64,000 bases of DNA from Euleptes europaea (Eukaryota; Chordata; Lepidosauria; Squamata; Sphaerodactylidae): positions 4,370,604-4,434,603 of the forward strand of contig NC_079326.1 in NCBI RefSeq assembly GCF_029931775.1, in the 5' to 3' direction. The position numbers and the translations under genes were made by a program. The notes beneath the pieces are model-generated. The model ran no database searches and had not been told where the DNA came from. It saw only the letters and a program-made list of their open reading frames with translations. Below are positions 21,692 to 32,700 of the stretch, piece by piece. The number at the start of each line of letters is the position of its first letter. Positions within the stretch are counted from its first letter, which is position 1.

Positions 21692-22679
21692 CAGGGGTGT
21701 CAAACATAAGGCCTGTACTGGTGGCTGGGCAGGCAGGCTTGGCTGCTATTGCAGCACGGTGCAGAGGGAGCTGAGGGAGGGAGTGGCAGGTAGCGAAGAA
21801 AGGAACCGAAGCCGAGGCTTCTGCAATCTGGCAGGCTGCACTAAGCAGTAGAGACAGCAGGAAATTCCAAGTCCAGTAAACAATTCCAGAAGTCAGGCCG
21901 GGGCTGGTACTTATCAGAGTCTAGGCAGCAGGGTTGTCAAATAAGCAGTCCGAGGTCAGGGTCACTGGCAAGTCAGTCCGTCCTTATCCAAAGGCAGTCC
22001 GGGGTTGAAGGCAGGCAAGAGAATACTGAAGTGGAGCATCACTGAGGCCAGAGATCAGTTCTTTGCTTCCACGCCTTGGTTCATTCCCTCTGTTCCTTAA
22101 ATCTGTCAGCTCTCAGAACAAGGTTGGTCTGGCCATCAATCACTATCATCTTCCACAGCTACAACCTCTCGCCTAGCCTGAAGTCTCTCAGACTGTCTTC
22201 TTTTGCTCATTAGAGCTCTAAATCTTTTCCTCCTGCGAGCTCCTGGGGAGGATTCCTCTCCTGATAGCTGGTTTCCCATGGGGATCTGTAATTCCTTCGC
22301 CTGACTTGGCTTGATCGTCTCCGTAGTCTCCTTTGATCTAACAGCTGGTTCAGGAGGCTTGTCGGCTGCATTCTCTTTAGAGACTGCTAATTGCTGTAGC
22401 TTGCCCTCTGAGCTCTCGGACTCAGGTGAGGCCATGACAAGGCCTGTGGGCCGGGGCCGGTCCCTTGAGAGCTCTTATCCAGCCCGAGAGCCAGCTGAGG
22501 CAGTCACCCCTTCCCACTCTCAATCTGGGTTGGGGAGCTCGCTGCAGACTCTCCAGCTGAGGCAGTCACCCCCCCCCCCGCACCCCGGGCCAATCTGGGC
22601 TGGCAAGGCATGGCCCAGCCCAACCAAATGACATTTATGTCCTATCTGGCCCTCATAACAAATGAGTTCGACACCCCTG
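21692..22679. mobile_element. hAT-type element with perfect 8-bp duplication, carrying a solo LTR
   Basis: Begins CAGGGGTGTCAAACATAAGG and ends AATGAGTTCGACACCCCTG. CTCTAAGA flanks it at 21684-21691 and 22680-22687. Its own sequence is only about 260 bases; the rest is the solo LTR at 21714-22439. Relatives lie at 58625-58871 and, decayed, at 9541-9740. Confidence 0.85.
21714..22439 (-). mobile_element. Solo LTR, 726 bp, with 5-bp TSD
   Basis: Plus-strand ends TGTACTGG...CATGACA give TG...CA termini, and AGGCC flanks both sides (21709-21713 and 22440-22444). I infer a solo LTR of an LTR retrotransposon or endogenous retrovirus, of unidentified family. The sense is probably minus (starts TGTCATGGCCTCACC), because a 99-codon open frame begins within the first bases of that strand. 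The frame shows no known domain; its end is Arg/Lys-rich. It is younger than the hAT-type element it sits in. Confidence 0.75.
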
Positions 22680-22687
22680 CTCTAAGA

Positions 22688-23870
22688 TGTCCCAGCACAG
22701 TCGCTTCATAATCCAGAGTCTTTCTGTTTATTGGATTTGAGGTTGTAGCTTTTCTTTTGTAGAGTGTTTTTGAGTAGCCACCTTGTCAGTAAGCACTTTG
22801 TAGCACCTTGTCAGTAAGATAAGACCAAGGTGGCATTTTAGCATTGATGGAAATTTCACTAAATTGCCCCTACTATACCTTGGCTTTCACTTTTATTAGT
22901 GATTGCTCTGGTTTTATTGGTAGTCAGTTAGAAGATCCAGCAATCTATCTGATCTTCCCAAGGACTTCAAAGGTTAAAAGAGTAACTACTGTGGCTGTTA
23001 TGAAACTACTAGCATAAGTAATGGATATAATACAAGTGACTAACAGAAATAAATGGCTTTTTAAATTCCACATGCTTGTCTTTGTGGGTTGCATTTGTTT
23101 GTGGACCACAGGGAAAGTTTTCAGAACAGGTTAACTTGATTTTTCTGGTTCTGTCTTGTCTATTCACAGATATTCTGTTATTGCCCCCTTGTCTCAGGGC
23201 TGTCGACCCCCCCCCCCCCACCTGTAGATTTTAGGATGGTGGAAATTAAGCTTGGGATTTGCTAAAGGGAATTGTTGGGACTTTTGACTGAGAGACCACA
23301 AACAGTTTGTCTTATCCACAGCCAGGGATTAAGTACAGATAAACAATTTGGGGGATTGGAGAAGAAAGTGAATGAATGATACACATGGTTTATGTAAGGT
23401 ACACATGGTTTATGTAAGATAAACAATTTGGGGGTATGGAGAAGAAAACGAATGAATGGTACACATGGTTAATATACAGCCCAATCCTCACCATTCCTGG
23501 GTTAGAACAGAGTCTGGAAAACATAATGGTATGCCAGCACTGCTTGCCAGTCCTGTCATGTTTACATAACTGCCTATGCTGGATCAGACCAAAGGTCCTT
23601 CTACTCCAGCACTCAGTGACCATCCAGGTGTCCTTGGGGGACTCACAAGGAGAGCACAATGGAAACTGTCTCCATCAGCTGTTAAACAGAGAGGAAGTGA
23701 ATATGGATGCTGCATTAAGTTGTTAGAAACTGATAACAAGTTCCCTGGAAATTGGTCTAATCTTAAGCGATGTACCAGTATAACAGTTTAGGATTCTTTG
23801 GTGTTTCTGTTATTGGTTGCAATGGTACTCTGATTTGCTTTTCCTACCTAAAGTACTTAAAGGGACAGTT
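22688..23870. other. Intronic sequence with a short repeat scrap
   Basis: No gene. Near 23335-23470 a stretch with AAACAATTTGGGGG, GAATGAATG and ACACATGGTTTATGTAAG is tandemly repeated two to three times. At 23565-23660 lies a short copy of the CTGGATCAGACC repeat family. Confidence 0.4.
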
Positions 23871-24470
23871 TACTTGAAAGAATTCATAGATTGTCCTGTC
23901 CTCAGCTGGGCTTGACAAGGGACAGGGCTTTTTCAGCCCTGGCCTGGTGGAACAGTCTTCAAAGTAGCACAAGGGCCTTGCGGGACTAGGGTTGCCAGGT
24001 CCCTCTTTGCTACCTGTGGGAGGTTTTCGGGGCGGAGCCTGAGGACGGCGGGGTTTGAAGAGGGGAGGGACTTCAATGCCATAGAGTCCAATTGCCAAAG
24101 CGGCCATTTTCTCTAGGTGGAGATCAGTTGTAATAGCAGGAGATCTCCAGCTAGTACCTGGAGGTTAAACCAAAATTCACTACTATATACACAGAAGTGT
24201 CTATCTTTTTATTAGTACCTGGAGGTTGGCAACCCTGTGCGGGACCTAAAGGAGTTCTGCAGGGCCTGCAAAACAGAACTGTCCCACCAGGCCTGTTTAG
24301 TGGCTGCAAACGAAAGGAAACGCCACCTTGTTTTAATGTATAATGAAGAATGATTTTAAAGTATGTTTTAATATATGTTTTAACCTACGTTTTATGATTT
24401 TGATCTTGTGACCTGCTCTGAGCTCAGCTTGCCAGGAATGAGGGTGGGATAGAAATGCAATAAATACATT
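23871..24470 (+). mobile_element. L2-like LINE 3' end, split by a MITE
   Basis: TTCAGCCCTGGCCTGGTGGA at about 23930-23950 leads into TGCGGGAC, is interrupted by the MITE at 23987-24237, and resumes CTAAAGGAGTTCTGCAGGGC, CTGTCCCACCAGGCCTG, with a T/A-rich 3' part ending GGGTGGGATAGAAATGCAAT and AAATA. A second, related 3' end lies at about 45545-45890. Confidence 0.6.
23987..24237. mobile_element. hAT-type MITE (TAGGGTTGCC family), copy 2, perfect TSD
   Basis: Begins TAGGGTTGCCAGGTCCCTC and ends GAGGTTGGCAACCCTG. TGCGGGAC flanks it at 23979-23986 and 24238-24245, a perfect 8-bp duplication. Inside, a 46-bp segment (24167-24212) is flanked by an exact 15-bp duplication, TAGTACCTGGAGGTT, at 24152-24166 and 24213-24227. 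Confidence 0.85.
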
Positions 24471-26225
24471 ACTTAATTACTCATCTGCTTCAGTGTGGTA
24501 ATCGGTAGTACATACTGGTTTAATAAACTATTTATACCTCATCTAATTAATCCTGATAGTTTCTATGTTATTATAGCCTGATAGTCTATATGTTATTATA
24601 GCCATAAAAACATGCAATAAAGTCAAACACAATAAAAAGCAGGGCCTCTTCCAGGTATTGGAGGTTGGCAAAATGCCTTTTGTTGGGCTTCCCCACTTAG
24701 TGCCCCCCCCCCCGGCACAACTCCCCCATTTGTCAGTGTTGCTCATATGTTGCCTTTCAGCCCCCGCTGGTGCCGATGACCCTGTTCACCACAAGCAACG
24801 GAGGGAGCAGCCTCCACACGCCTCTAAACAAGAGAGCCGTGGTGCCTTTAAATGCTGCTGCCTGTATCCGGCCATTTCTCCCACCACCCACCACCCATCA
24901 CCTCCAGGGTGTGACGGCTGCTGTCATCCGCCCAAGGTAACAGCCAGGGAGAGGGAGCGGTGCAGGGGCGAAAGAAGGCAAGCGGACTGCAAGGGATAGT
25001 AGCAGCCAGTGCCATTCATCATCCCTTCATTGGTGGTCGAAGAGGTCCAGATCCTTACCTGGGGGCAGGTGGCGGCGCCCGCTTTTAGGGAATCAGCAGT
25101 GGGCCCTACCAGGGAGACTGCAGTGGGAGCTACCACTGAAAAGTCTCTCTTGTGTGTTTGCTATCACCCTGTCACACCTCTGAAGGTGGGGGATGCGTCA
25201 CAAGACCTCTAAAGAAGATCTAACTGTTTGGGGAAGTTCCTGTGCCTAAATGGTGCCAGATTTGGATGGCCTGTAGGACCTCAGGAATATTGCTACAGTT
25301 GGGGTGATCACTGCCCAGTGTCCCCTACCCGAAACAGCTAACTAGGCCAAGATTGAGAATGTAGCATCAGGAGGGAAGTTCCATGGGTTGTGTGTGTAGA
25401 GGAGACTCACACCACGGGGGGGGGGGGGAATGGCCATAAACCCCTAACAGGAAGGGAGGAAACAGCTGCAGAATGAAGTCTTATCCAAGGTGATCACATG
25501 GCTGTTGTAGAGCCTTGGTGCTTTGGGAATATCTGACTGGAGTGTTTTCCTCAAGATGAGGCACCTTTTATAGAAAGCTCATGAAACAGAATTTCTTTAC
25601 AACCTTCCAAACCGCCAGTGGTATGAAGAGGAGAGACTTGTGACCTTGCCTGGAATTTAGCCTTTGGCCTGATGCTACATTAGCTTTCAGCACAGAGGGT
25701 TTTACAACTTCTGCTAATGGAAGTTGCAGTAATTGCAGTGCCCTTTTCTGTTGGATTCATGTTATACAAGCATGTTTGGGCTAGGGAGAGGTAAAAGATC
25801 ATCCTTCTGTTTGAAACTAGAGTGACTTCTGAGTCATGCTGGAAATTCCAAAAGTGAAGTTCTTTTTTAATATTTAGGTATAATTTAATCATTGATGCTG
25901 AAATGTGATTTTTTAAACTTTATCTGTACAGTGCATTAGAAGATTCAGTGTAGGCAGAGGAGCTGGACTCTTCACAGACACCTGATAGTACAATTGCAAA
26001 ACCTTTACAACAAAAAGCACTGATTTCTTTCTTGTGCTGCAAAGCTGTGCAAAATGTTTTGTGCCTGTTGATTATACTGATTATGTATAATTTTCTGTAA
26101 ATGTTTAAAATCCTTTTTTGCTATCATTCATAGTTAACAAAATTATGACTTTTTTAGGGGGGGGTTGTTTTTTTGAAAGACAGAATAACTTTCTGCCTGT
26201 TTCTTAGAATGCTGCATTGCTTATC
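24471..26225. other. Intronic sequence, little recognised
   Basis: No coding exon recognised. C-runs near 24705-24715 and G-runs near 25418-25430; otherwise unremarkable. Confidence 0.3.
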
Positions 26226-26345
26226 TATTTGTTCAATTCAAGGTGCTGGTTTTTATTTTTGAAGCCCTTTACAGCCTTGGGTCCCAGATGATCAAAGGAC
26301 TCCCTCTCCCAATATGAACCTGTGCAGGCAGCAATACTCTGATCA
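26226..26345 (+). repeat. Short L2-like LINE scrap
   Basis: CAAGGTGCTGGTTTTTATTTTTGAAG.CCTTTACAGCCTTGGG resembles the region shortly upstream of L2-type 3' ends in sauropsids. Too short for a firm call. Confidence 0.35.
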
Positions 26346-26834
26346 AGGTCTTTATTTGTTTTTGATTTTTTAAAAAGTTATCATGGTTAGTCACCTTCAG
26401 CCCTTCATGGGAGAAACATGAGCTAAAATTTACTCAAAAGAATTCTGTGTGCTATGAGCAAACCGAGGACAGGTCATAGTTTGTACTTGCTTGGCCTTTT
26501 AAGTTTCATCACATGCAGAATCTCCAGATGTTATGCAGAACCTTTCATGGCATTCTGGATTTTTTTCTTACACTTTAACAGTCTGTGTGCACTAAACTTT
26601 CATTTTTTAGACAAGCTTTTAAATTGTTTTGCTTTTTATATAATTGGTTATAACTCTGCACAAATATATATTTATTGCAGATTGATAAATCCTGGACAAC
26701 TTCCTTTCAAATATGTTGCATATTTTAATCCATCAAGCTATTAGCAATAGGGCAACACTGCCGTCCTTTTGGGATATAATCCTGAATTCTCTCGGAACAA
26801 CATTGCAGCACTGGTCAGAAAATGTACTACACTG

Positions 26835-27230
26835 ACAGCCCATTCATGAGGGGGAGGGTTAAGCTGTTGGCTGGAGGCTGTGCAGCTGATCCACCTCCAA
26901 AGGAGGATCCCCCCTCCCCGAAGATGAAACCTTGCCCCTTACCTGCAAGCCCCATGGAACCGCTCCATAGCGTTCCATGGGGCTACGCCACCTAAAAAGG
27001 TGGCATAACTGCAGGTAAGGGCAAAGGAGGCATTCCTGTCCTGAAGGGGGGTTAGGAAGTCACCTAAAGGTGGTTCTGCTCCAGGAACGCCACCTGGGAC
27101 GCCAGCATCTGTGCCACTCTGGGCGGTGCAAGTGGCCCGGGCGCCGGCACAAGCAGCCTGGGTTCCAGGGCAGGCCTCTTGCCCCACATCCTAAGGACGT
27201 TCACCCTTCCAGCTCAGGAATGGGCTGTAA
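26835..27230. mobile_element. Non-autonomous TIR element (CAGCCCATTC..GAATGGGCTG)
   Basis: The left end CAGCCCATTCATGAG and right end CTCAGGAATGGGCTG are inverted repeats with one difference. The interior is GC-rich and has a near-palindrome around 26950-26990 (CCCCATGGAACCGCTCCATAG CGTTCCATGGGG). Non-coding. No clear target duplication was seen, so the superfamily is open. A diverged partial relative begins at 14966. Confidence 0.55.
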
Positions 27231-28586
27231 AGTTTTGTATATAAAAAAGAGGGGCCTGCAGCATCTACCCTACGATGTGACGTAGCTGAACAGTTCTAAT
27301 TATATCCTTGAGCTTGAAGGAGTCCCTTGCAATCACATACAAGTTTGTTCCTGCACCTTTGCAGGAAGTTCAGCTAGGCTCCTTCTGGGAAGTTGCAAGT
27401 ATAAAACATTTTTATATTGGCAGAATTAAGCCCAAAAGGTGACTTCACATCACAGTTTTTCAAAATCTTGCACACCGCTCTTCTGTCTTAACTGTAATGT
27501 CTGTACATAATTCTGTCTTCTGGCTGACACATGGAGGTGCTTGCTTTTAATATTCATAGGATTTATTTGTAGTCTGTATGCTATGCAGCTCTGCATGCCT
27601 CTTACCCAGGGAGCCCATGTTAGGTCTGTGCTCTGTCTTGCAGTATGCAAGTATGCATTTATGCAGTATGCATAAATGGTTGTGTTAGCACAACAGAGAA
27701 AGATTTAGCCACACATGCATGCTCACATGACTTACAAATGACCTTTTATACAGAGCAGAGAAGCTGCTGATTCCCAAGCTGTGTGGCTATAAAGCTGAGT
27801 TGGCACACCTCAGTCTGAGCTTCTCATTTAAGAACGCAGTCTGCCTGTCTCAAAAAAAATGAAGAAGTGACTTTGCATTTATGAAGCACATGGCAGACCT
27901 CCCACATCCCCCCTCCTCCTCAAAGGATGTGCTCACACCTTACTCTGTTTAGTTGGCGTTCCACAGTTCCTCTCCATCTGGTGCCTTTCTATTCCAAGTT
28001 TGGCACAAAGCCACTTAAGGACAAAAAAGGCAACCCATAGCAACAAAAAGGGAATGTGTAAAAAGGCAGCTTTAGCACCCCAAATTGTCTTTGTGAAATC
28101 AAACTCTCTAAACAGCTCTCATATCCTCCCTTTTCTCACTTCCTCCCTTTCCCTTCTATGCTTTTCTGTTAACTACTCTGTGGGCCTTTCTTATCTCTTG
28201 TTTTAGTCTAGTTAATGAGTTGCTTTCCATTTTACTTTTAGGGGACACAGATGTCCACTCCACACCCATGTGTGAAGATCAATGAAAATGTTATCTGGGA
28301 AGAGCAGCAAGTGTCTAAATGAAAATAATTTGTGCAGAACTTAATTCTGATGACCAATCAGGAAGTTTCACATGTTATTCCAGAAATACTCCCGTTTTCC
28401 CTTCTCCATGCTTGTTTTTCGCTAGTGTCTTTCATATGTATGCTTCCAGTATATGGGTGTGTACACCGCCAGTATCCATTGCATTCACAACTTTGAATAT
28501 AAAATGTAAGAGGGGGGCATTCCAAAATATGATCAAGTTTTTTTTATTGGATATACTGTAACACCTTTCATGCAGGGGCAACTAAC
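27231..28586. other. Intronic sequence, nothing recognised
   Basis: AT-rich; no gene or clear repeat. Confidence 0.3.
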
Positions 28587-28976
28587 AGCCGCATCCTAAG
28601 ACCCCCAACCCTGGTGGTGCTCGTCGCTGTGCTATGGCTGTTCTGCAGAACTCATTGGTCAGGCTCTGCCCACATAATGATCATAATGAAATGCATTGCA
28701 ATCCTGTTGACATCCACCAATCATGTAATACTAACACACCTATGTGTGGAGCCCACAAATGTAGCCAACTGCTGCCCACTGAATTGGCTACAGACCCTGA
28801 TGTCAGATAGCTGCTGCTTACACAAGGAGTACCTTGAGGTAAAAGGAAAAGAGTGGCTCGCCCTCCCAAGGCTGGTGGCACGAGTGCTGGAGACGGCACA
28901 CTCCAGTGAGCTCCCCAGACATGGGTTTGAGTTACTATCCTAAGCCCCTTTGGGCCAGGGCTTAGGATGAGGCTCC
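28587..28976. mobile_element. Possible non-autonomous TIR element (AGCCGCATCCTAAG)
   Basis: AACAGCCGCATCCTAAGACC near 28587 and GGGCTTAGGATGAGGCTCC near 28976 are imperfect inverted repeats around about 390 non-coding bases. No target duplication was identified, so this is tentative. Confidence 0.4.
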
Positions 28977-29099
28977 AAGTGGGCTATTGATGCCTTGGAG
29001 ATCTTTCCTGCAGATGAGTCTTCCTTAAGTCTAAAAGGCCAGTGATATATTGGGCCAGAGTGCTAGACATTGGGGCAAGAGAGGTACTAATTCAACACA

Positions 29100-29235
29100 C
29101 TGTTTAGCCATGAAACTCGATGACTTTGGGCCACTCAGCTGCCTCTCAGCCTGACCTTCCTCACAGGGTTTTTGTGAGGGTAAACTGGGGAGGGGAGAAC
29201 TATGTAGGGCCAACTCGAGTACCCTGGAGGATAGG
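29100..29235 (+). repeat. SINE 3' fragment
   Basis: CTGCCTCTCAGCCTGACCTTCC, TCACAGGGTTTTTGTGAGGG and TAAACTGGGGAGGGGAGAAC match the middle and 3' part of tRNA-derived SINEs of squamates. Confidence 0.45.
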
Positions 29236-29416
29236 CAGAAAACAAATGAGGACGCATAATGAATTAAAGCAGGATAAAACAAACATAGTAAGATTCTTAC
29301 TGGGTCTTCCTCTCCAGTCATTGACTAGACTTAGTAAACAAAAATTCATTCGTGAAACAAGACTTTTTAACCTGGATTTTGGCAGCACCCAATGCAGAGC
29401 ACGTAGAGTCTGTTCT

Positions 29417-29704
29417 TGTCAGCCCTTGGCCCACAGAACCAGAAATCACCACAAAGTCATATAGAGTCCAAGCAAATGGCTTTTACTGGTCAATTAGGCA
29501 TACAGTGCAAACGAATAAAATGACAGCTATGAGAGACTCACTAGCTGGGAGATAATATAAAGCAGAAAAGGCGGGAGATTACAAGCATAGGCTGAATACA
29601 GTTTCCCAGGAGCTGAGTTCCCAGGCCTAGGTATGCGACCTTGAGGGCCAGACAGTACAGCGCAGAGACAGAGGCAATAACGAAACCGAGATAGCAGCCT
29701 GACA
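29417..29704 (-). repeat. 3' LTR of the young chromovirus
   Basis: 288 bp, TG...CA ends, near-identical to 35631-35918. Next to it inside the element lies a purine-rich stretch (sense strand GAGGGGAGCAGAA), the likely polypurine tract. Confidence 0.93.
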
Positions 29705-29715
29705 TTCTGCTCCCC

Positions 29716-32700
29716 TCAAGGCCCCCTCCCAGTTCGCAAGGGGGCTGGCTTATCTGGGTAAGCAATGTGAAAGGCGTTGACGAGGTCGGGGGCGGAGACA
29801 TCCCGTGCGCGCACCCATTCGTCATAGGCAGGGGGGAAATGTTTCCAACGGACTAAATACTGCAGGTTGCCATGGTGAACACGGGAGTCAAGGATCTTGG
29901 AGACTTCGAAGTGTTCCTCCCCCCCCACCATGATGGGTTGCGCAGGAGGTGGATCCGGATGCCACTGTGGAGAAGCAACATGGGGTTTGAGGAGGCTAAT
30001 GTGGAAGACAGGATGCACACGCCTCAAGGATTTGGGGAGAGCCAGTTCCACCGTGACAGGGTTTATGACCCGGGTGATGGGGAAAGGGCCAATGAATTTA
30101 GCACTGAGCTTATGGCACGGACGGGTGGAACGGAGATTTTTGGTGGAAAGGTAAACCAAAGCACCCACTTGCAGATCACCCCCGGGGGAGCGATGTTTGT
30201 CAGCTTGTGCTTTGTATTTACGCTTGGCCCGGTCGAGGTTGCTAACGAGCCAGGGCCAAGTGGTACGGAGGGCGTGTGCCCAGGAGGCAATGTCGGGGTT
30301 CCCCTCCCCCTCTACATCATCTGCAGGAGCAATAGGACTGAAATCTTGTCCATAAACGGCATAAAATGGGCTAAAACCTGTGGATTGATGCATGGCATTA
30401 TTGTAGGCATATTCTGCTAAAGGTAACAGTTCCACCCAGTCATCCTGGTGGTAGTTGACATAACAGCGTAAATAGCATTCAAGTACAGCATTAACACGTT
30501 CAGTTTGACCATCAGTTTGGGGATGGTATGCACTAGACAACCCTTGTTCCACTCCCACCAACTTGAGGAAAGCTTTCCAAAACTTAGAAACGAAACCACT
30601 TCCGCGGTCACAAATTATCTTACGCGGAAACGAATGTAAACGAAAGATATGCGTCACGAAGAGGCGGGCTAGTTTCTGAGCAGAGGGGATCCCTGCGCAT
30701 GGAATCAAATGTATTTGTTTAGAAAACAAATCAGTAACAACCCACAACACAGTTTTTCCCCCACTGAGAGGGAGATCAGTCATAAAGTCCATAGCAATCA
30801 CTTCCCAAGGTTTGCTGGGCGTTTCAAGAGGTTTAAGCAGTCCCGGGGGTTTTCCCTGCGATCGTTTCGCAGCGGCACAAACGGGACAGCTGCGGATGAA
30901 AGAGTCAATGTCAGAACGCATTCCCCCCCACCAGAACTGTCTGCGCAATAAGTGAAGGGTTTTCAGAAACCCAAAGTGCCCAGCTGTTTTGGCTCCATGA
31001 GCTAAATGTAAAACGTCCTTCCGGAGAGCTTTGGGTACATACAATTTTGAGTCCTTGTACCAGGACCCTCCCTGTTCCAAAACACCAGGAGGTAGGGTAT
31101 GAGCGGAGCGTTCTAAAAGGCACTGGTCCCGAAGGACATTTAAAAAGGACTTGGAGATGGGGATTTTGGAGGGGGGCCCCCCGTCGGTTATGGTGATCTT
31201 AGAAACAGTGATGGGGTTAGTGCTTACGTGCGGCGGCGCGCAGACTGCAGGCGGCCGGGCGGCCGGAGGGGTAGGAAGGGCGGGAACGCCGGTCTGTTGC
31301 GGTGGCGGCTGGGCAGCCGGTTGGGCTGGCGGAGCCTGTAAGTTGGGTACGGCGTGCTGGTGCTGGGATCGAGTTTGCACAGCCAGCACAGGTAGGGTCC
31401 CACGTTGCATAGGGGTGAACAGAGAGTTGGTGGGTCTCTCGAGTTTTACCGGATATTGTGGTAAACGGGAGAGGGCATCCGCGAGAACGTTCTGCTTCCC
31501 AGGGACGTGCTTCAGGGTGAAACGGAACTGAGCAAAGAACTCCGCCCACCGTTGTTGTTTCGCCGACAGCTTATGGGACCCCGTGAGGGCAGCTAGATTT
31601 TTGTGATCGGTCCAAACCTCAAAGGGGACTTTAGATCCTTCCAAGAATTGCCGCCATAGAGTCAGTGCATGATGAACTGCTGAGGCCTCTTTCTCCCAGA
31701 TGGGCCAGTTTAATTGAGCGTGCGCAAATTTTTTTGAAAAGTAAGCGCAAGGGTGAAGAAGACCATCCAGTCCTTGCTGGAGGAGAGCCCCTCCCATGGC
31801 TACATCGGAAGCATCGACTTGCACAATGAACATTTGATTTGGGTCTGGGTGCCGTAGCACCGGCTCCGAAGTGAAGAGGCGTTTGAGGGCCAGAAAAGCG
31901 GTTTGGCATTGCTCAGTCCATAGGATTTTCGCGGAGGGCAAGGCAGCCGAGCTTACTTTTCCCTTAGTTTTCAGTAGGTCTGTAATGGGTAGAGCCACCT
32001 GGGCGAAGTTAGGGATGAATCCCCGGTAGAAGTTTGCAAATCCCAGAAATTGCTGTACTTGCTTACGGTTGGTGGGGGGAGTCCAATCGAGGACGGCTTG
32101 GACTTTGGCGGGGTCCATGCGAAGACCTTGGTGGGAGATGATGTATCCCAAAAACGTGAGTTTGCTTTGATGAAATTCGCATTTAGCTAGTTTTGCGAAA
32201 AGTTGATGGTCACGCAGGCGTTGCAGAACTTCCCGGACCAGAGCCACATGCTCGTTCATAGTTTTCGAATAAATGAGAATGTCATCTAAATAGACCACCA
32301 CCCCACGATATAGAAGGTCATGTAGGATTTCATTGATGAGTTGCATGAAGACCCCCGGGGCCCCTTTTAATCCGAACGGCATCACAAGGAATTCATACAT
32401 TCCGAAACAGCTAGAGAAGGCAGTGAGGTGCTCATCCCCTTCGCGGATACGGACTCGGTAGTAGGCTTCCACCAAGTCTAACTTAGAGAACACACGGCCT
32501 TCCTGTAATTGTCCCAAAATATCCGATATTAATGGGATAGGATAGGCGTTGGTCTGGGTAACCGCATTGAGCTTTCTGAAGTCAATGCACAGGCGAAGGT
32601 CGCCCTCTTTTTTCCGGACGAAAAACGCGGGGGCCGAGTTTGGGGCATTCGAAGGGCGAATGAACCCTCTGGCGAGGTTTTTGTCCAAAAAGTCCCGGAG

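Noticed and set aside
22136-22435. 99-codon open frame with a basic C-terminus as a host gene
   Set aside because: It lies wholly inside a solo LTR, has no recognised domain and no splice or promoter support.
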